This document shows positions 11,301 to 20,600 of a DNA stretch of 37,713 nt, in pieces (position 1 is the first letter of the stretch; the number at the start of each line of letters is the position of its first letter). The stretch is from a virus. Location of the stretch: positions 1 through 37,713 of IMG/VR virus record IMGVR_UViG_3300037891_000228. One strand, written 5' to 3'. A model generated the notes under the pieces. The model was given only the letters and a program-made list of their open reading frames with translations. It made no database searches and was not told where the DNA came from. Position numbers and translations under genes: made by a program.

Positions 11301-11970
11301 TTTTTGTTTGTTTAAGTTTAGCAAACATGTTATTTATCTCCTCGTCTGAAACTCTTTCTGTTACATCTTTACCACCCTGTGCTTTAGGTGCATCATGTCC
11401 CCATCCTTTTTTCTTAAGTGCTAAGTGCTCTTTGTAAGTCATAGCTTTCTTGCCCTTCTTAGTCTTAGGATCATACATCATATGAGGTGTAAACTTTTTA
11501 ACTTTAGCACCCTTTTTACCACCAATAAGACTTGTAAGCATGCTCGGATCAAATCCACTATCTTCTCCAAAGATAGAAGTAATATCTGACATACCTTGTT
11601 CACTACCTAAGAAGTCCATTAAACCACCACCACCAGAATTTTGCTTATTATACATAGCATCCACCTTTGCTTTGTATTCATACATTTCTTTTTCCTCATC
11701 AGTAGTCATAGACTTAACACCAAGTTCAAAAGCTTTATCTTTAAACTGATCAAACTGACCTAGAACATTTTTCTGAATGTTTTCATCAATCACTGGTTTA
11801 TTGTTACCAACTTCCACATCAGTATATTTTATAACATCACCTACTGCAGCTTTCTTAAGCTTAGCTAGTTCTTTTCCATGTTTTTTTAAGAATGCTTCTT
11901 CTGTAGGAAACTTCTTGTAGAATTCTTTTTCAGACTTAACGCCTGCTATTTTTAATATTTGAGCTTTCAT
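8344..11970 (-). CDS. Large virion cargo-type protein with peptidoglycan-binding-like motif, 1208 aa
   Basis: The N-terminus (MKAQILKIAGVKSEKEFYKK) is Lys-rich and helical. Residues about 410-475 form a Gly/Ala/Ser-rich stretch (NIGGTIGGTIGSAFGPLGSA) that could act as a glycine-zipper membrane segment. Residues about 530-640 hold a conserved-looking block (YNPYAGGESMFFSG, then LVIYGDLKIPKG). Near residues 845-895 the pattern FFQREYN followed by DGFFGDQTVSAKY resembles PG_binding_1 repeats. Residues about 905-928 are very acidic (VEVEEEEVEEEIKEEEDD). Several PKAQGG/MKQGGS-type motifs match those in the adjacent 1584-aa protein. It starts 4 bases after that gene's stop. I infer an internal protein ejected to help cross the cell wall; the peptidoglycan-binding call is by motif only. 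Confidence 0.85.
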   Translation of the reverse strand: MKAQILKIAGVKSEKEFYKKFPTEEAFLKKHGKELAKLKKAAVGDVIKYTDVEVGNNKPVIDENIQKNVLGQFDQFKDKAFELGVKSMTTDEEKEMYEYKAKVDAMYNKQNSGGGGLMDFLGSEQGMSDITSIFGEDSGFDPSMLTSLIGGKKGAKVKKFTPHMMYDPKTKKGKKAMTYKEHLALKKKGWGHDAPKAQGGKDVTERVSDEEINNMFAKLKQTKTFNDLETKKLKNKIDSLKLKRKLKKKTPKAFMGFGGGGSGGANTANKPSGFSNFMQGASDVFNSDAVQNFGIPIVSDAIKIGGQIRQQKDALKDLKQMTEVTGIARAAAMTKPEEIERDYVRPEDIQNTGEEFFPIYGVGTNVLAKNGATLFNNPEYAPINNINKAKTFMNGGYLPQANAGFTGFDPSTISYGGGAGSGIGNAFGDAVGFNNDAGSNIGGTIGGTIGSAFGPLGSAVGSFLGSGIGDLLDRNDSRQKIERKKIDRNVNFMQNMKVGSGIQSQYASHMKQGGSVSGNGDVKTLWGGDVNAVSYNPYAGGESMFFSGNSHDYRDPETGETGIGVAYGPESVANNEPVVEVENEPGQIITENGQDNLVIYGDLKIPKGYASEIGDEKAGGQKFKKYVNNLNDEEARINKQMVTAVDNAADIDNTKWGELLRSTSDAIINGGDMKLKDIANKKRVLADIQSALNDTFEENGIDGNKFITKGVLEDIKDTEDYAKNGKKETYTKYAESGRKIPKAQNDANLSPDEGLTLNELPFKSEQDAIDAGYTKDEDKNSKNFGRWFIDEDSSEMLSNVDVSFMMEIPEDQEFGGSEIGKMVNKEITADQYNDWKKSNKWFFDKNPDWKPNSKEDVKFFQREYNKKVKEEQGGSKDSIKEDGFFGDQTVSAKYKSEDSNTPKTERRYRDVEVEEEEVEEEIKEEEDDSKIPFDPSLLRPLFNRRVRNNLDYNQILPEINAAANNQLEPVYAQQYNPRLRVPYDISMQDQMNEITAATRAATQNPIVQNNPALLAAMQAPQYEAINKVKAQEFRANQEMKDTVYSGNIEAINQARIMNMGILDQQQTRQAQAVANTKATQQEIVKSISDKYQQNKLENRREKVLSNLFPNYNFNQGLDLNNQGAASFFVPNITGGQGNNTANGLNTILNAVGLGGLQQLLQTPGFNPNAEQTTTDTTGGRHGTKLTPIKRKVKKNQRNSNILREYKNL

Positions 11971-11974
11971 ATTA

Positions 11975-14900
11975 TTAGTATTTGTCTAACCAGCCGCCTG
12001 GTTGTGGGGTGTTATAGTTCGTAAAGTTAGTTAATTGAGCTTTCTTCTCCAAAGATCCTCCCTGTTTCATATCTATTATTTTCTTAGTTTTTGGATCAAA
12101 ATATATTCTTTCATATACTTCAAATGGTTTTCCTGCTCCAAATAGTTCGGATGCTTCTGATTCTGAAGTAGCTTTCTTACCACTTTTTTTATTAAAAAGA
12201 TTTAGTAATGCTTTACCAGCTCTATTTAGAGACGATCCTTCGCCTGTGCTACTGAATGGCTGTAAGTCCCATATATCATATATAGATATGTAGCTTCCTT
12301 TGTCATCCTCTCCCATATCAAAAGTAAAGTCTCCTAAAGCGTTATCTGCACTAGGGAATGGTGTACCATCTCCTTGCCATTCTCCTCTTGATAATTGTCT
12401 TTCATTACCTATTCCTCTTTTATCTTGAAACCCTAGACCATACTTTTCATCAATCCCTGAATTATATTTCCTAAAATAATCATCTAATAGTTCTTGTCTA
12501 ATTTCTGGATTTTGAAAATAAGTAGGTTTTAAATAAACCATACTTTTATCTTCTGAATCACCAGGTCTGTAATCACTTACAGAAAAACTATTATTAATTT
12601 GTGGCATTCCTAGATATAGTCTAAATGCATCATCTCGGTTAGGTATAGTATAATGAGTCTTATCATCTTCTGGTCCGTCATACCACAAAGCTTCTGGGTC
12701 ACGCCCTAGATTTCCTTTAAATCTTCTGTACCTATCAAGACTTGTTTTTATATTTCCATAACCTTGAGGGACTATATTATTATATGCTCTTTCAGATTTA
12801 TCTTTAACATAACTTTTTCTTAATTCATCAGTTATTCCATACTCTTTCATTTGTTCTTTAGCTGATGTTATAGGACCTTTTGAGGTAACAACTACTTCAT
12901 CTAAAAGAGATACTTGTTGAGGATTACCTTCTTTGTCTTTAAACACACTACTTGGATAGGTCAGGCGTTCTAGTTCACCAAACTCATTAACTGTCTTAAG
13001 AGGTATATTATTACCCTCTTGTGCATATGCCATATTAGAAGGACCAGATGACTTACTGTTATCTGATACAGTATTTAAAAGTTCCAGTATTTCCTCATCG
13101 TTGTATACCTCTTGCAACTCTCTAAACTGTTGATTATCTTTCATCACTTCCATCATGTCAGAAGTTACCTCTGAATCAAAGATGCTAGGCATTCCTTCCT
13201 CTTTTCCAATTGGACTAGTTTCATAGAAGTATCTAATAGAATTAAGTCTTGCTCTAGTTTCTGTTGGATCACCTATATAGTTTACTCTGTCTTTAATATC
13301 TTTTCTAACTTTTCTAGGTGCATCTAATTTCTTTGTGTCCTTAATAGTTCTCTTTCTATATTTATTAATAAGCTTTTGATCACTAAGCGGTATGGTTATT
13401 CTGTTAAACTCAGCACCTGGTGAGAAATCTTGAGCGTGTGACAACTCATGAAGTACTACATCTTTATCTTGATTACCTATTAGTTTAGGTTCTGATGTAT
13501 CTAGAAGACTAGAGTTTAATTTAATGTCATGCCTGTTGCGATTATATCTACCTAAGAAATCACTAGCATGATCGTCTATACTAAAATCAACTTTATCTAA
13601 ATTGTTTATTCTTTTGTAAGTTAGTTTCTCTATATCTTTTTCATCTCCATCAAAACTCTTACTTAATAGTTCTTGACCTCTTGGAGAATTTGTCCAGTCT
13701 TTTAAAAAGTCAACTTGAGGTGAAGTGTCAGGAACTCTGTTTATATATGGAAAGCTTGGTGTTGGTGTTTTAGTTGTAAGTCCATCTTGAGCCATAGGGT
13801 ACTCTGTTACAGAGTTACCACCAAACTTATAATCTTTACCTGGTTGCATCACCTTTGTATCACCAGTGTCAGATACTCCTAGTACAGGGTAGTTGACACC
13901 CTTCATTGTTATATTATTGGAGTTTATTTTAGTTATCTTTCCTGGATTAGTTAACTGTCCCATGTCATCTTCTATCACCTCATAGTTATCTAGCCATCCA
14001 CCTTGAGCTTTAGGTACATTACCTCCATGTTTATATTCTAATAATCCATCAGCTCCTATAGCCATTGGTATTGTAGCATATAACCCTTTCATTAGTTTCT
14101 TAAGTCCTTTTTTATCTATAACTCTAAAGAAGTCTGCATTTACTTTAGACTTACCAGAGAGTCCATCTCTAAATATTCTGTCAATTAACTTATCTGGTAT
14201 ATTATATTGTTTACTAGTTCCCCAGTATGTTGGATTAATGTATTGTCTTCTAAGTTCCATTACCCTTGCAATCATTTCTGTAGGATCTTGTAAATACTTT
14301 GCCCAGTCTTTATAAGTTGCATCAGGCCGTCCAATGAACTTCTGAAGGTATTTACTTGTACCTTCTTTTATTTTAGGATTAGGTTTAAGTGCATTTTTAA
14401 TTAAGTCGTTAGTCTGTTTAGTTAAAGCAGTTCCTCCTACATTACTAGCATGGCCAAGAGTTTCATGTATACCTGTTAACATTTCTTCTGTTCTAGCTGT
14501 ATTTCTAACAGCATTATTAGCTCCTACAGGCACCTCTCTTAGCTTAACAACACTATTATTACCTATACCCATTTTATTTGGCTGATTTGGATACATATAT
14601 TTCCAATTATTCATTGGTTGAGATGAGTATGGAATGTAATATGTTCCACCACTTCCAGGAAGGTATCCTGTGGTACTGTATACAGTATTAAACTCGCCAG
14701 CCTGTATTGCTTTCATGTTGTTTCTTGCTAACTCGCTATATTGTATTTTGTAAAAACCATTAATGTTATTTTCTAATTGAGTAATTGACTTTTGTAAAGC
14801 TTTGGCTTTAGGAAGAACACTATTACCTGTTTCTTTCACAAAATCATCTAATTGTTGTTTCAACACATTTAGTTCTCTTGTCTGAACTCTAAGATAATTT

Positions 14901-16729
14901 TCATTCATCGCTCCAGTAGAAAAAGGCTTCATTATCTGATCATCAAACTTAGACACAAAACTTGGATTGTTAGGATTTGTCCATGATTGCATAAAATTAT
15001 TCGCATCTATCTTAGAGTTACCTCTAAGTGGGTTTGGTGGATTCTGACCTCTAGTAAGAAAAGTTGGTATATTAGGATTATTATTCCCTATTTTAAAAGC
15101 ATCTCCTAAAGGGTTTTTATAGTACCTATAAATATTTTGTAAAGTATTTTTACTGGGAAGAAATTTGTTTAAAAATTGTTTTCCATATTTTAAACCACCT
15201 TTAATAATTGGACCTCCAAAAACATTTGCTGCAGCCCATCCTGTTTCAGGAAGTCCTTGCATAAGGTTTCCATACATTTGCTCTCCTCGTGATATCTGAC
15301 CTCTTTCTCTTCGAACTCTTCTTGAGTTAAGTTTTCTTGCCACTTCATCACTAGTCAATAAATCTCCTGTAAGAGGTTGTAGTGTGGAAGTAGAAAATAT
15401 ATTTGTTGCTAGTGGTTGTATAGTAGAATTATATATATCACCTATCAATCTAAAAGGATTAGATAGATATGTAAGAGGCATTGCTCCGGTTGGTAAGATA
15501 GGCGAGTTCATCTCGTTAGTATATGCTCTATCTATTTTTCTTTGCTCAGAAGTTCTGTTGTCCTGTGAAAACATTGGTGGTGTTTTTTGTACAACTGGTA
15601 TTTCATTAGGAAACTTCTTCAGTTTTGTCTTATCTATAATTGGAATCCTAATTGATCGAACGGCTGTATTATCTATAGCTATCTCTCTACCATCCTGAGC
15701 TTTCTTACAACTATCTTTACTAAAAGGTGTCTTGCCTGCAACAGCTTTATATCCAGACCAACATCTACCACCTGACTTAGCTTTCATTTCTGATTGTGTG
15801 TATAGAGGTGGTGGAGTATTAGAACGTGAATACATCATACCAGATGCACCAGGAAGACTTCCTCCCATTTTATATTTTGGATTAATTTGTATATCTCTAG
15901 ATCTACTATTGCCATACATTTTTAAAAGCTCCTCCATTCTTTTTTTGTCACCTTCTACATTTATTTCTTTTGACATCCAGGAAGGATTAGGATTTGCCAT
16001 GTTTTCATCTGGTGATATAATAGCCTCATATGATGTAGCTATTTGTGGTATATTTATCTGACTAGCTTCTATTGAATTAGAAACATTAATAGGTGTAATT
16101 CCAGAAGAATTTAATGAAGATACTGGTTTAAGACGTTCTATTTCTACAGGCTGTGTTGGTTTTTTATAAATAAATTGGTGAACGTTCTCTGGTATATCTT
16201 CTCTTTCACTATCTTCTCTTAACATATCTCTTAGGATACTTCTAGGGATGTAGTTGGGATTTTGAACACTTCTATCTGGTCTGATTCCTGTTTCTTTTTC
16301 CAGCTTCCCTTGTGTTTCCTTCGTCCATTTCATCCATCTTTCATGAACATCATTAAATTTTTCTGTTGCAGGACCAGAACTACCTGCTTCACTTTCAATC
16401 GCTATAGGTCCATGATCCACCAGTTCACCTGATTTAAAAGTTTTATTATAAGCTAATTCCCATTCTAGCATCTTTTGACCTACTACTGGATTAAGATTAT
16501 ACGCTCTTAAACTATCTTGGTAAGCTTTATATCTAGGATCATTTTTAGAATTAACTTTAATAGTACCACCTTCTTGATACTTATCTAACCAACCACCGTT
16601 AATCTTTTTCATAGGTGTTGCACCCCCAGCTATAGCACCGAAGTATTTCTTCTGCTTATCAGTCAGACCTCTACCATGGACAGTTCCATCGCTTAACATC
16701 TTCTTTGCTTTACCTGGTGTTAATGCCAT
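11975..16729 (-). CDS. Large virion cargo-type protein with two tandem zincin-like domains, 1584 aa
   Basis: The N-terminus reads KAKKMLSDGTVHGRGLTDKQ and then GGWLDKYQEGG, a signature I associate with Bacteroidota phage virion proteins. A Cys block (GGRCWSGYKAVAGKTPFSK) follows near residue 320. Two metalloprotease-like segments are visible: HETLGH near residue 753 with DPTEMIAR near 814, and HELSH near residue 1093 with DPTETRAR near 1154. In both, the Glu of DPTE lies 63 residues after the first His, so it could be the third zinc ligand. The C-terminal region has YISIYDIWDLQPF, and the protein ends in PGGWLDKY. Its ATG overlaps the previous stop by one base (TAATG), suggesting translational coupling. 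It is probably packaged in the virion; whether it acts in maturation, on the host envelope or on host proteins is unknown. Confidence 0.85.
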   Translation of the reverse strand: MALTPGKAKKMLSDGTVHGRGLTDKQKKYFGAIAGGATPMKKINGGWLDKYQEGGTIKVNSKNDPRYKAYQDSLRAYNLNPVVGQKMLEWELAYNKTFKSGELVDHGPIAIESEAGSSGPATEKFNDVHERWMKWTKETQGKLEKETGIRPDRSVQNPNYIPRSILRDMLREDSEREDIPENVHQFIYKKPTQPVEIERLKPVSSLNSSGITPINVSNSIEASQINIPQIATSYEAIISPDENMANPNPSWMSKEINVEGDKKRMEELLKMYGNSRSRDIQINPKYKMGGSLPGASGMMYSRSNTPPPLYTQSEMKAKSGGRCWSGYKAVAGKTPFSKDSCKKAQDGREIAIDNTAVRSIRIPIIDKTKLKKFPNEIPVVQKTPPMFSQDNRTSEQRKIDRAYTNEMNSPILPTGAMPLTYLSNPFRLIGDIYNSTIQPLATNIFSTSTLQPLTGDLLTSDEVARKLNSRRVRRERGQISRGEQMYGNLMQGLPETGWAAANVFGGPIIKGGLKYGKQFLNKFLPSKNTLQNIYRYYKNPLGDAFKIGNNNPNIPTFLTRGQNPPNPLRGNSKIDANNFMQSWTNPNNPSFVSKFDDQIMKPFSTGAMNENYLRVQTRELNVLKQQLDDFVKETGNSVLPKAKALQKSITQLENNINGFYKIQYSELARNNMKAIQAGEFNTVYSTTGYLPGSGGTYYIPYSSQPMNNWKYMYPNQPNKMGIGNNSVVKLREVPVGANNAVRNTARTEEMLTGIHETLGHASNVGGTALTKQTNDLIKNALKPNPKIKEGTSKYLQKFIGRPDATYKDWAKYLQDPTEMIARVMELRRQYINPTYWGTSKQYNIPDKLIDRIFRDGLSGKSKVNADFFRVIDKKGLKKLMKGLYATIPMAIGADGLLEYKHGGNVPKAQGGWLDNYEVIEDDMGQLTNPGKITKINSNNITMKGVNYPVLGVSDTGDTKVMQPGKDYKFGGNSVTEYPMAQDGLTTKTPTPSFPYINRVPDTSPQVDFLKDWTNSPRGQELLSKSFDGDEKDIEKLTYKRINNLDKVDFSIDDHASDFLGRYNRNRHDIKLNSSLLDTSEPKLIGNQDKDVVLHELSHAQDFSPGAEFNRITIPLSDQKLINKYRKRTIKDTKKLDAPRKVRKDIKDRVNYIGDPTETRARLNSIRYFYETSPIGKEEGMPSIFDSEVTSDMMEVMKDNQQFRELQEVYNDEEILELLNTVSDNSKSSGPSNMAYAQEGNNIPLKTVNEFGELERLTYPSSVFKDKEGNPQQVSLLDEVVVTSKGPITSAKEQMKEYGITDELRKSYVKDKSERAYNNIVPQGYGNIKTSLDRYRRFKGNLGRDPEALWYDGPEDDKTHYTIPNRDDAFRLYLGMPQINNSFSVSDYRPGDSEDKSMVYLKPTYFQNPEIRQELLDDYFRKYNSGIDEKYGLGFQDKRGIGNERQLSRGEWQGDGTPFPSADNALGDFTFDMGEDDKGSYISIYDIWDLQPFSSTGEGSSLNRAGKALLNLFNKKSGKKATSESEASELFGAGKPFEVYERIYFDPKTKKIIDMKQGGSLEKKAQLTNFTNYNTPQPGGWLDKY

Positions 16730-17598
16730 TACTTATATGATATTTGTGCTGGTGTTACAATAAACTGACTTACTATATGTGTTATAGAAGAGTTGTCTAA
16801 TATATGTCTCACCTTCAAATTCTTAGCTCTTAGTTGTGACTTCTTAAATGATAGGTCACCGTAATTCATGTTGTCTTGATTAACTACTTTATCTATTGAT
16901 TTAGATTCACATGATGTTTTAAATAAAGGCACTTCATCATCTTTTTGCAGTGCCCAGAAAGTATTGTATTGATAGAAACTATCTGTCTTTGCATATGTTA
17001 TAGTCTTACTATCAGTATTTAATATAGGATACTGTAAGTAGGAACTTAAATCATTCATAGGTTTAGGTACAAGTTCTATTATACCAGTAGATTGCTGACC
17101 ATTATAAAGAACAGCTTTATTAAAGTATTTATCATTGACTTGCACTTTACTATTAGAATCAAATGACCCTACTGTAGAAGGTAAGTATACATATACTTTA
17201 CTATAATCTTTTACATTCTGTAATATCTCATCGTAATACTTATATGCAAAAGGATACTCAATTATATAAGGAGCTATATCTCCATAGTAATAATTGTATA
17301 AAGTATCATTTCTTAAATGAGTCCATAAACATCCAGTTCGTTTAGGAGTGTATGTAGCATTTATATATTGTTGGTTAGGTATATTAACAACCTCAAAGGT
17401 TTTTGAATACTCACAATCACCTTTAGATTTAACTGTTACCGCTTTTACAGATGAATTTACTTCATAGCTTACACCAAAGATAAGATCACTTAATGAGACA
17501 TTGCTTCCCACAGTGACACCTCTATCAGTAATGATATCAAAAGGTCCTACATTAGGACTAGAGCTTGTTATTTTTAAGTTTATTATTATTGTTGCCAT
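16729..17598 (-). CDS. GPFD domain fused to a tail nozzle (muzzle) C-terminal-like region, 289 aa
   Basis: Residues 1-75 (VGPFDIITDRG) match the N-terminal domain of the four small fibre-cassette proteins at 28036-30374. From about residue 88 (CLWTHLRNDTLYNYYYGDIA) the sequence is different: IIEYPF, YFNKAVLYNGQQSTGIIEL, the FYQYNTFWAL stretch and a C-terminal KKSQLRAKNLKVRHILD with a final ISYK. This pattern is what I recall as the C-terminal part of the P22 gp10-like nozzle protein in crAss-like phages, and that part is missing from the 2210-aa protein encoded just upstream. The gene starts 6 bases after that gene's stop and overlaps the next start by one base. I infer a split nozzle; an independent nozzle-associated protein is the alternative. 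Confidence 0.7.
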   Translation of the reverse strand: MATIIINLKITSSSPNVGPFDIITDRGVTVGSNVSLSDLIFGVSYEVNSSVKAVTVKSKGDCEYSKTFEVVNIPNQQYINATYTPKRTGCLWTHLRNDTLYNYYYGDIAPYIIEYPFAYKYYDEILQNVKDYSKVYVYLPSTVGSFDSNSKVQVNDKYFNKAVLYNGQQSTGIIELVPKPMNDLSSYLQYPILNTDSKTITYAKTDSFYQYNTFWALQKDDEVPLFKTSCESKSIDKVVNQDNMNYGDLSFKKSQLRAKNLKVRHILDNSSITHIVSQFIVTPAQISYK

Positions 17599-17604
17599 AG
17601 TTAA

Positions 17605-20600
17605 TTATAAAGGACATGCTCCTAATAAAGTTATACCTGTACCAGTTATAGTGTTATCTGACGAACAGAACTGTAAGGTTTCTCCTGTAGGTACAGATAT
17701 TGCTTGCTCATCTCCTACACAGTTAGAGTACCATACTACTTGAGGTCCCACTACCTCATATCCGTAACATGGATATATTGATGTAGTAGTTGTTGTGGTT
17801 GCAGGTGAAGTTGTTGTTGTAGTTGTTGTTCCAAATTGATTTGTGCCTTTACTAACACAAGATGCTTGTTGGGTTACATTTGTAATATTAAGTTTACTCC
17901 ATATAGGTGTAACTTCATTTGGTGTAGGTGGAGTTATTATATCGTCTAAACACCCTTGTGGTATCACGCTAAAAGGAGATACAGTTTCTACTATAAATAA
18001 GTAATTCTCACAAGTAGAACCTTCTGATACAATACTTATCTCACAATCACATGACATGATCGCTCTACAACTTACAAACTCTGAATTAATTATCTCAGAA
18101 TTTATTTCTGGAGTTACTACTGCATTATCATAATCCCATTCAAAGTAATGGAAGTTTCCTGATGTAGTATTTTTTCCTACTGTTATTAATTTACCTGTTC
18201 GAGTATACAATAAGTTAGTTGTAAAGGTATAACCAGCAGGTAAAGCAAACTTAACAGTTTCTACAGCTAAGCCAGAAGTTAAATTAATTTCTATAACATT
18301 TACATTAGTAAAAGCAATAAGTGTATTGTTATCTTTTACAATAATTCCAGTAGTACTACTAGAACTCATAGTAAATGTTTCTTTAAAGGTTGCACTGAAT
18401 GGAGATGCTATCATATCCCATTTATCTAAATCAGTACCATCCCATGCATATATTGTATCTGGTCCAATTGCTAACTTACCAGAAGTATAGTTAGGAATTG
18501 TAACTGGAATACCATTCATATCTGGTATATTTTCTTTATATATATTAACAGTTCCATTGTCATCATTCATTAACCATGTGCAACATTGATCAAATGCTCC
18601 TGTATATATAGTTGTAGTTGTTGTAAGAGTATCACAATCACATGGTTGTTCTATTTTTACAAATCCATTTTCTACATAAAACACTGTTCCAGGTTCATAT
18701 TGAACACTATACCAACCATCAGGAACTACAGTACAATTTTGACTTGTTCCTAAGTAGACTTGAGAGTTAAGTATACTAGTAGTATTGTTTGTTAGTGGAC
18801 TATACTCATAATTAAAACTAATAGGAATAATGTCAATAGTACCAAATGAGAACGCAGCTACACTACATGCTTCTTGTGCAGTAGCTGTTCCTATTACTGG
18901 AGTGGTTGTTCCTTTTATTTGATATCCTTCTACAAAAGTTGCAGTAGTTAAAGGTGTAGGTCTTACACACAAAGTTGTAGTTGTAGGAGTAGGAACTGTT
19001 ATATATCCTACACCATCTATCTCACAACTTAACTCATCCATTAATGATATACTAAAATCACAGTCAGGTACATAAGATGTAGTTGTACTTGTTGTAAATA
19101 AAGGATTAGAAGTACTTGTTGTAGTTGTTGTAATAAGAACAGGTGACTGTACTACTCCTACAAGCATGTCTAAAATAGGTTCTTCTTTGTCTATTCGACT
19201 TCTATCTGGAGTATCAAGAATAGCAGTAAAGTTTGTACAACACCCATTAATTCCTGAGTAGTAGAAATTGTTTTCCCCTATATAAAAGTTCGGTAGGTAT
19301 GTGTGAAACGATATCCAGCTTTTTGTACTAAAATCGAATGACATAGTCCAAGATTTATTACAAAAGTATTTCTTATCATTTAAGAACACTTCTTGATCTA
19401 GTCCACCGGCTACTAAAGATGGCAAATAGAAATTTTGAGTGTCTACATCAAAGTAAACTAAAGGATCTATAGGAATGTAATCTAGTTTTGTAATAATAAT
19501 TCTATCAAATTTACTATCATATACTCCGTGAAGTCCAAATCCTGTAAAGTTATTGTCTATGTTTACTTCTGGAAAATATTCTAATATCTCAAAAGGTAAA
19601 CTGTTTGTCATAAATCTGTTTACTCCTGAACCAAACCCTGTTAGATCAACAGCTTTATTTCCACTTATAAGAAATAACTGTCCTCTTTTTGCATCTACAG
19701 TAATCTGACCATATGGTAACTTGAGCAAGAATTTGTGTTGAGATCCTACATATCCTAAGTCCGTTTCTGCAAAGTCTATTGGAGGAGAACTAGAAAACAG
19801 TCTAGGGTTACCTATATAAGCTGCTTGTGGATTACTAGTATCAATAGTTAAAAGTTTATTGTATAGTAAAGCTTTATTTTCAAATCGTGCTAATACTGCT
19901 TTATCTTGAATACCATCTAATGATATAAGATCACCATAATTTTGTGGAAAGTCAAATAAATTAAGAGCTCTGTATACTAACCAGTTGTTTACTCTATTGT
20001 CAGGAGTATCTGATTGTGAGTCAGAGTAAATTGCTCTGAATGGGAAAAATGTAAAACATAATTCCTCTCTCCAATCCGGAGGTAGTTGACTAAATGAGTT
20101 CTCTTTGTTTTGTTTAGAGTAAGTTACATTATAATAATAAGTATTATCTTGAGCAATTGGAACATTTATTTCTTGGAACCACTCATCTGGAATACCACTA
20201 CTTACGTGAGGCCAGAAGTCTCCTTCTTTAGTATTAAAAGCTTGTCTTAAATCTGTATTGTATATACTTTCACAATAGAAGTTAGGAACACCATAAGCCC
20301 ATAGATACATGTATCCGTCATAGAATGTTCTAGCTGTACCTGCATAAGCACTTTCTGATCCTTGAGTATAATTAGCAGGATCACTAGGACAATCTAAATA
20401 ATTAGCCTTAGTAGAGATAAGGTTAAACATATTTTGAGGAGCATTGTTACCTTCAGTTACTGTGTAATTACTTAGTATAGATCTAGCAGAATGCCAGTAT
20501 TTAGGATAAGCTACATTACCTAACTCATCAAAGAATATATCTGAATCATCTGGTGCTGCCACTCTATTATCTATAAAGAATGGTAGTTTAGTTTTAAATG

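Noticed and set aside
10484-11749. Several plus-strand ORFs of 60-100 codons opposite the 1208-aa gene
   Set aside because: They lie wholly within a strong minus-strand gene, have odd composition and no neighbours on their strand.
15384-16061. Two plus-strand ORFs of 104 and 109 codons, one with hydrophobic segments
   Set aside because: They are shadows of the 1584-aa gene; hydrophobicity comes from antisense of Asn/Lys/Glu-rich codons.
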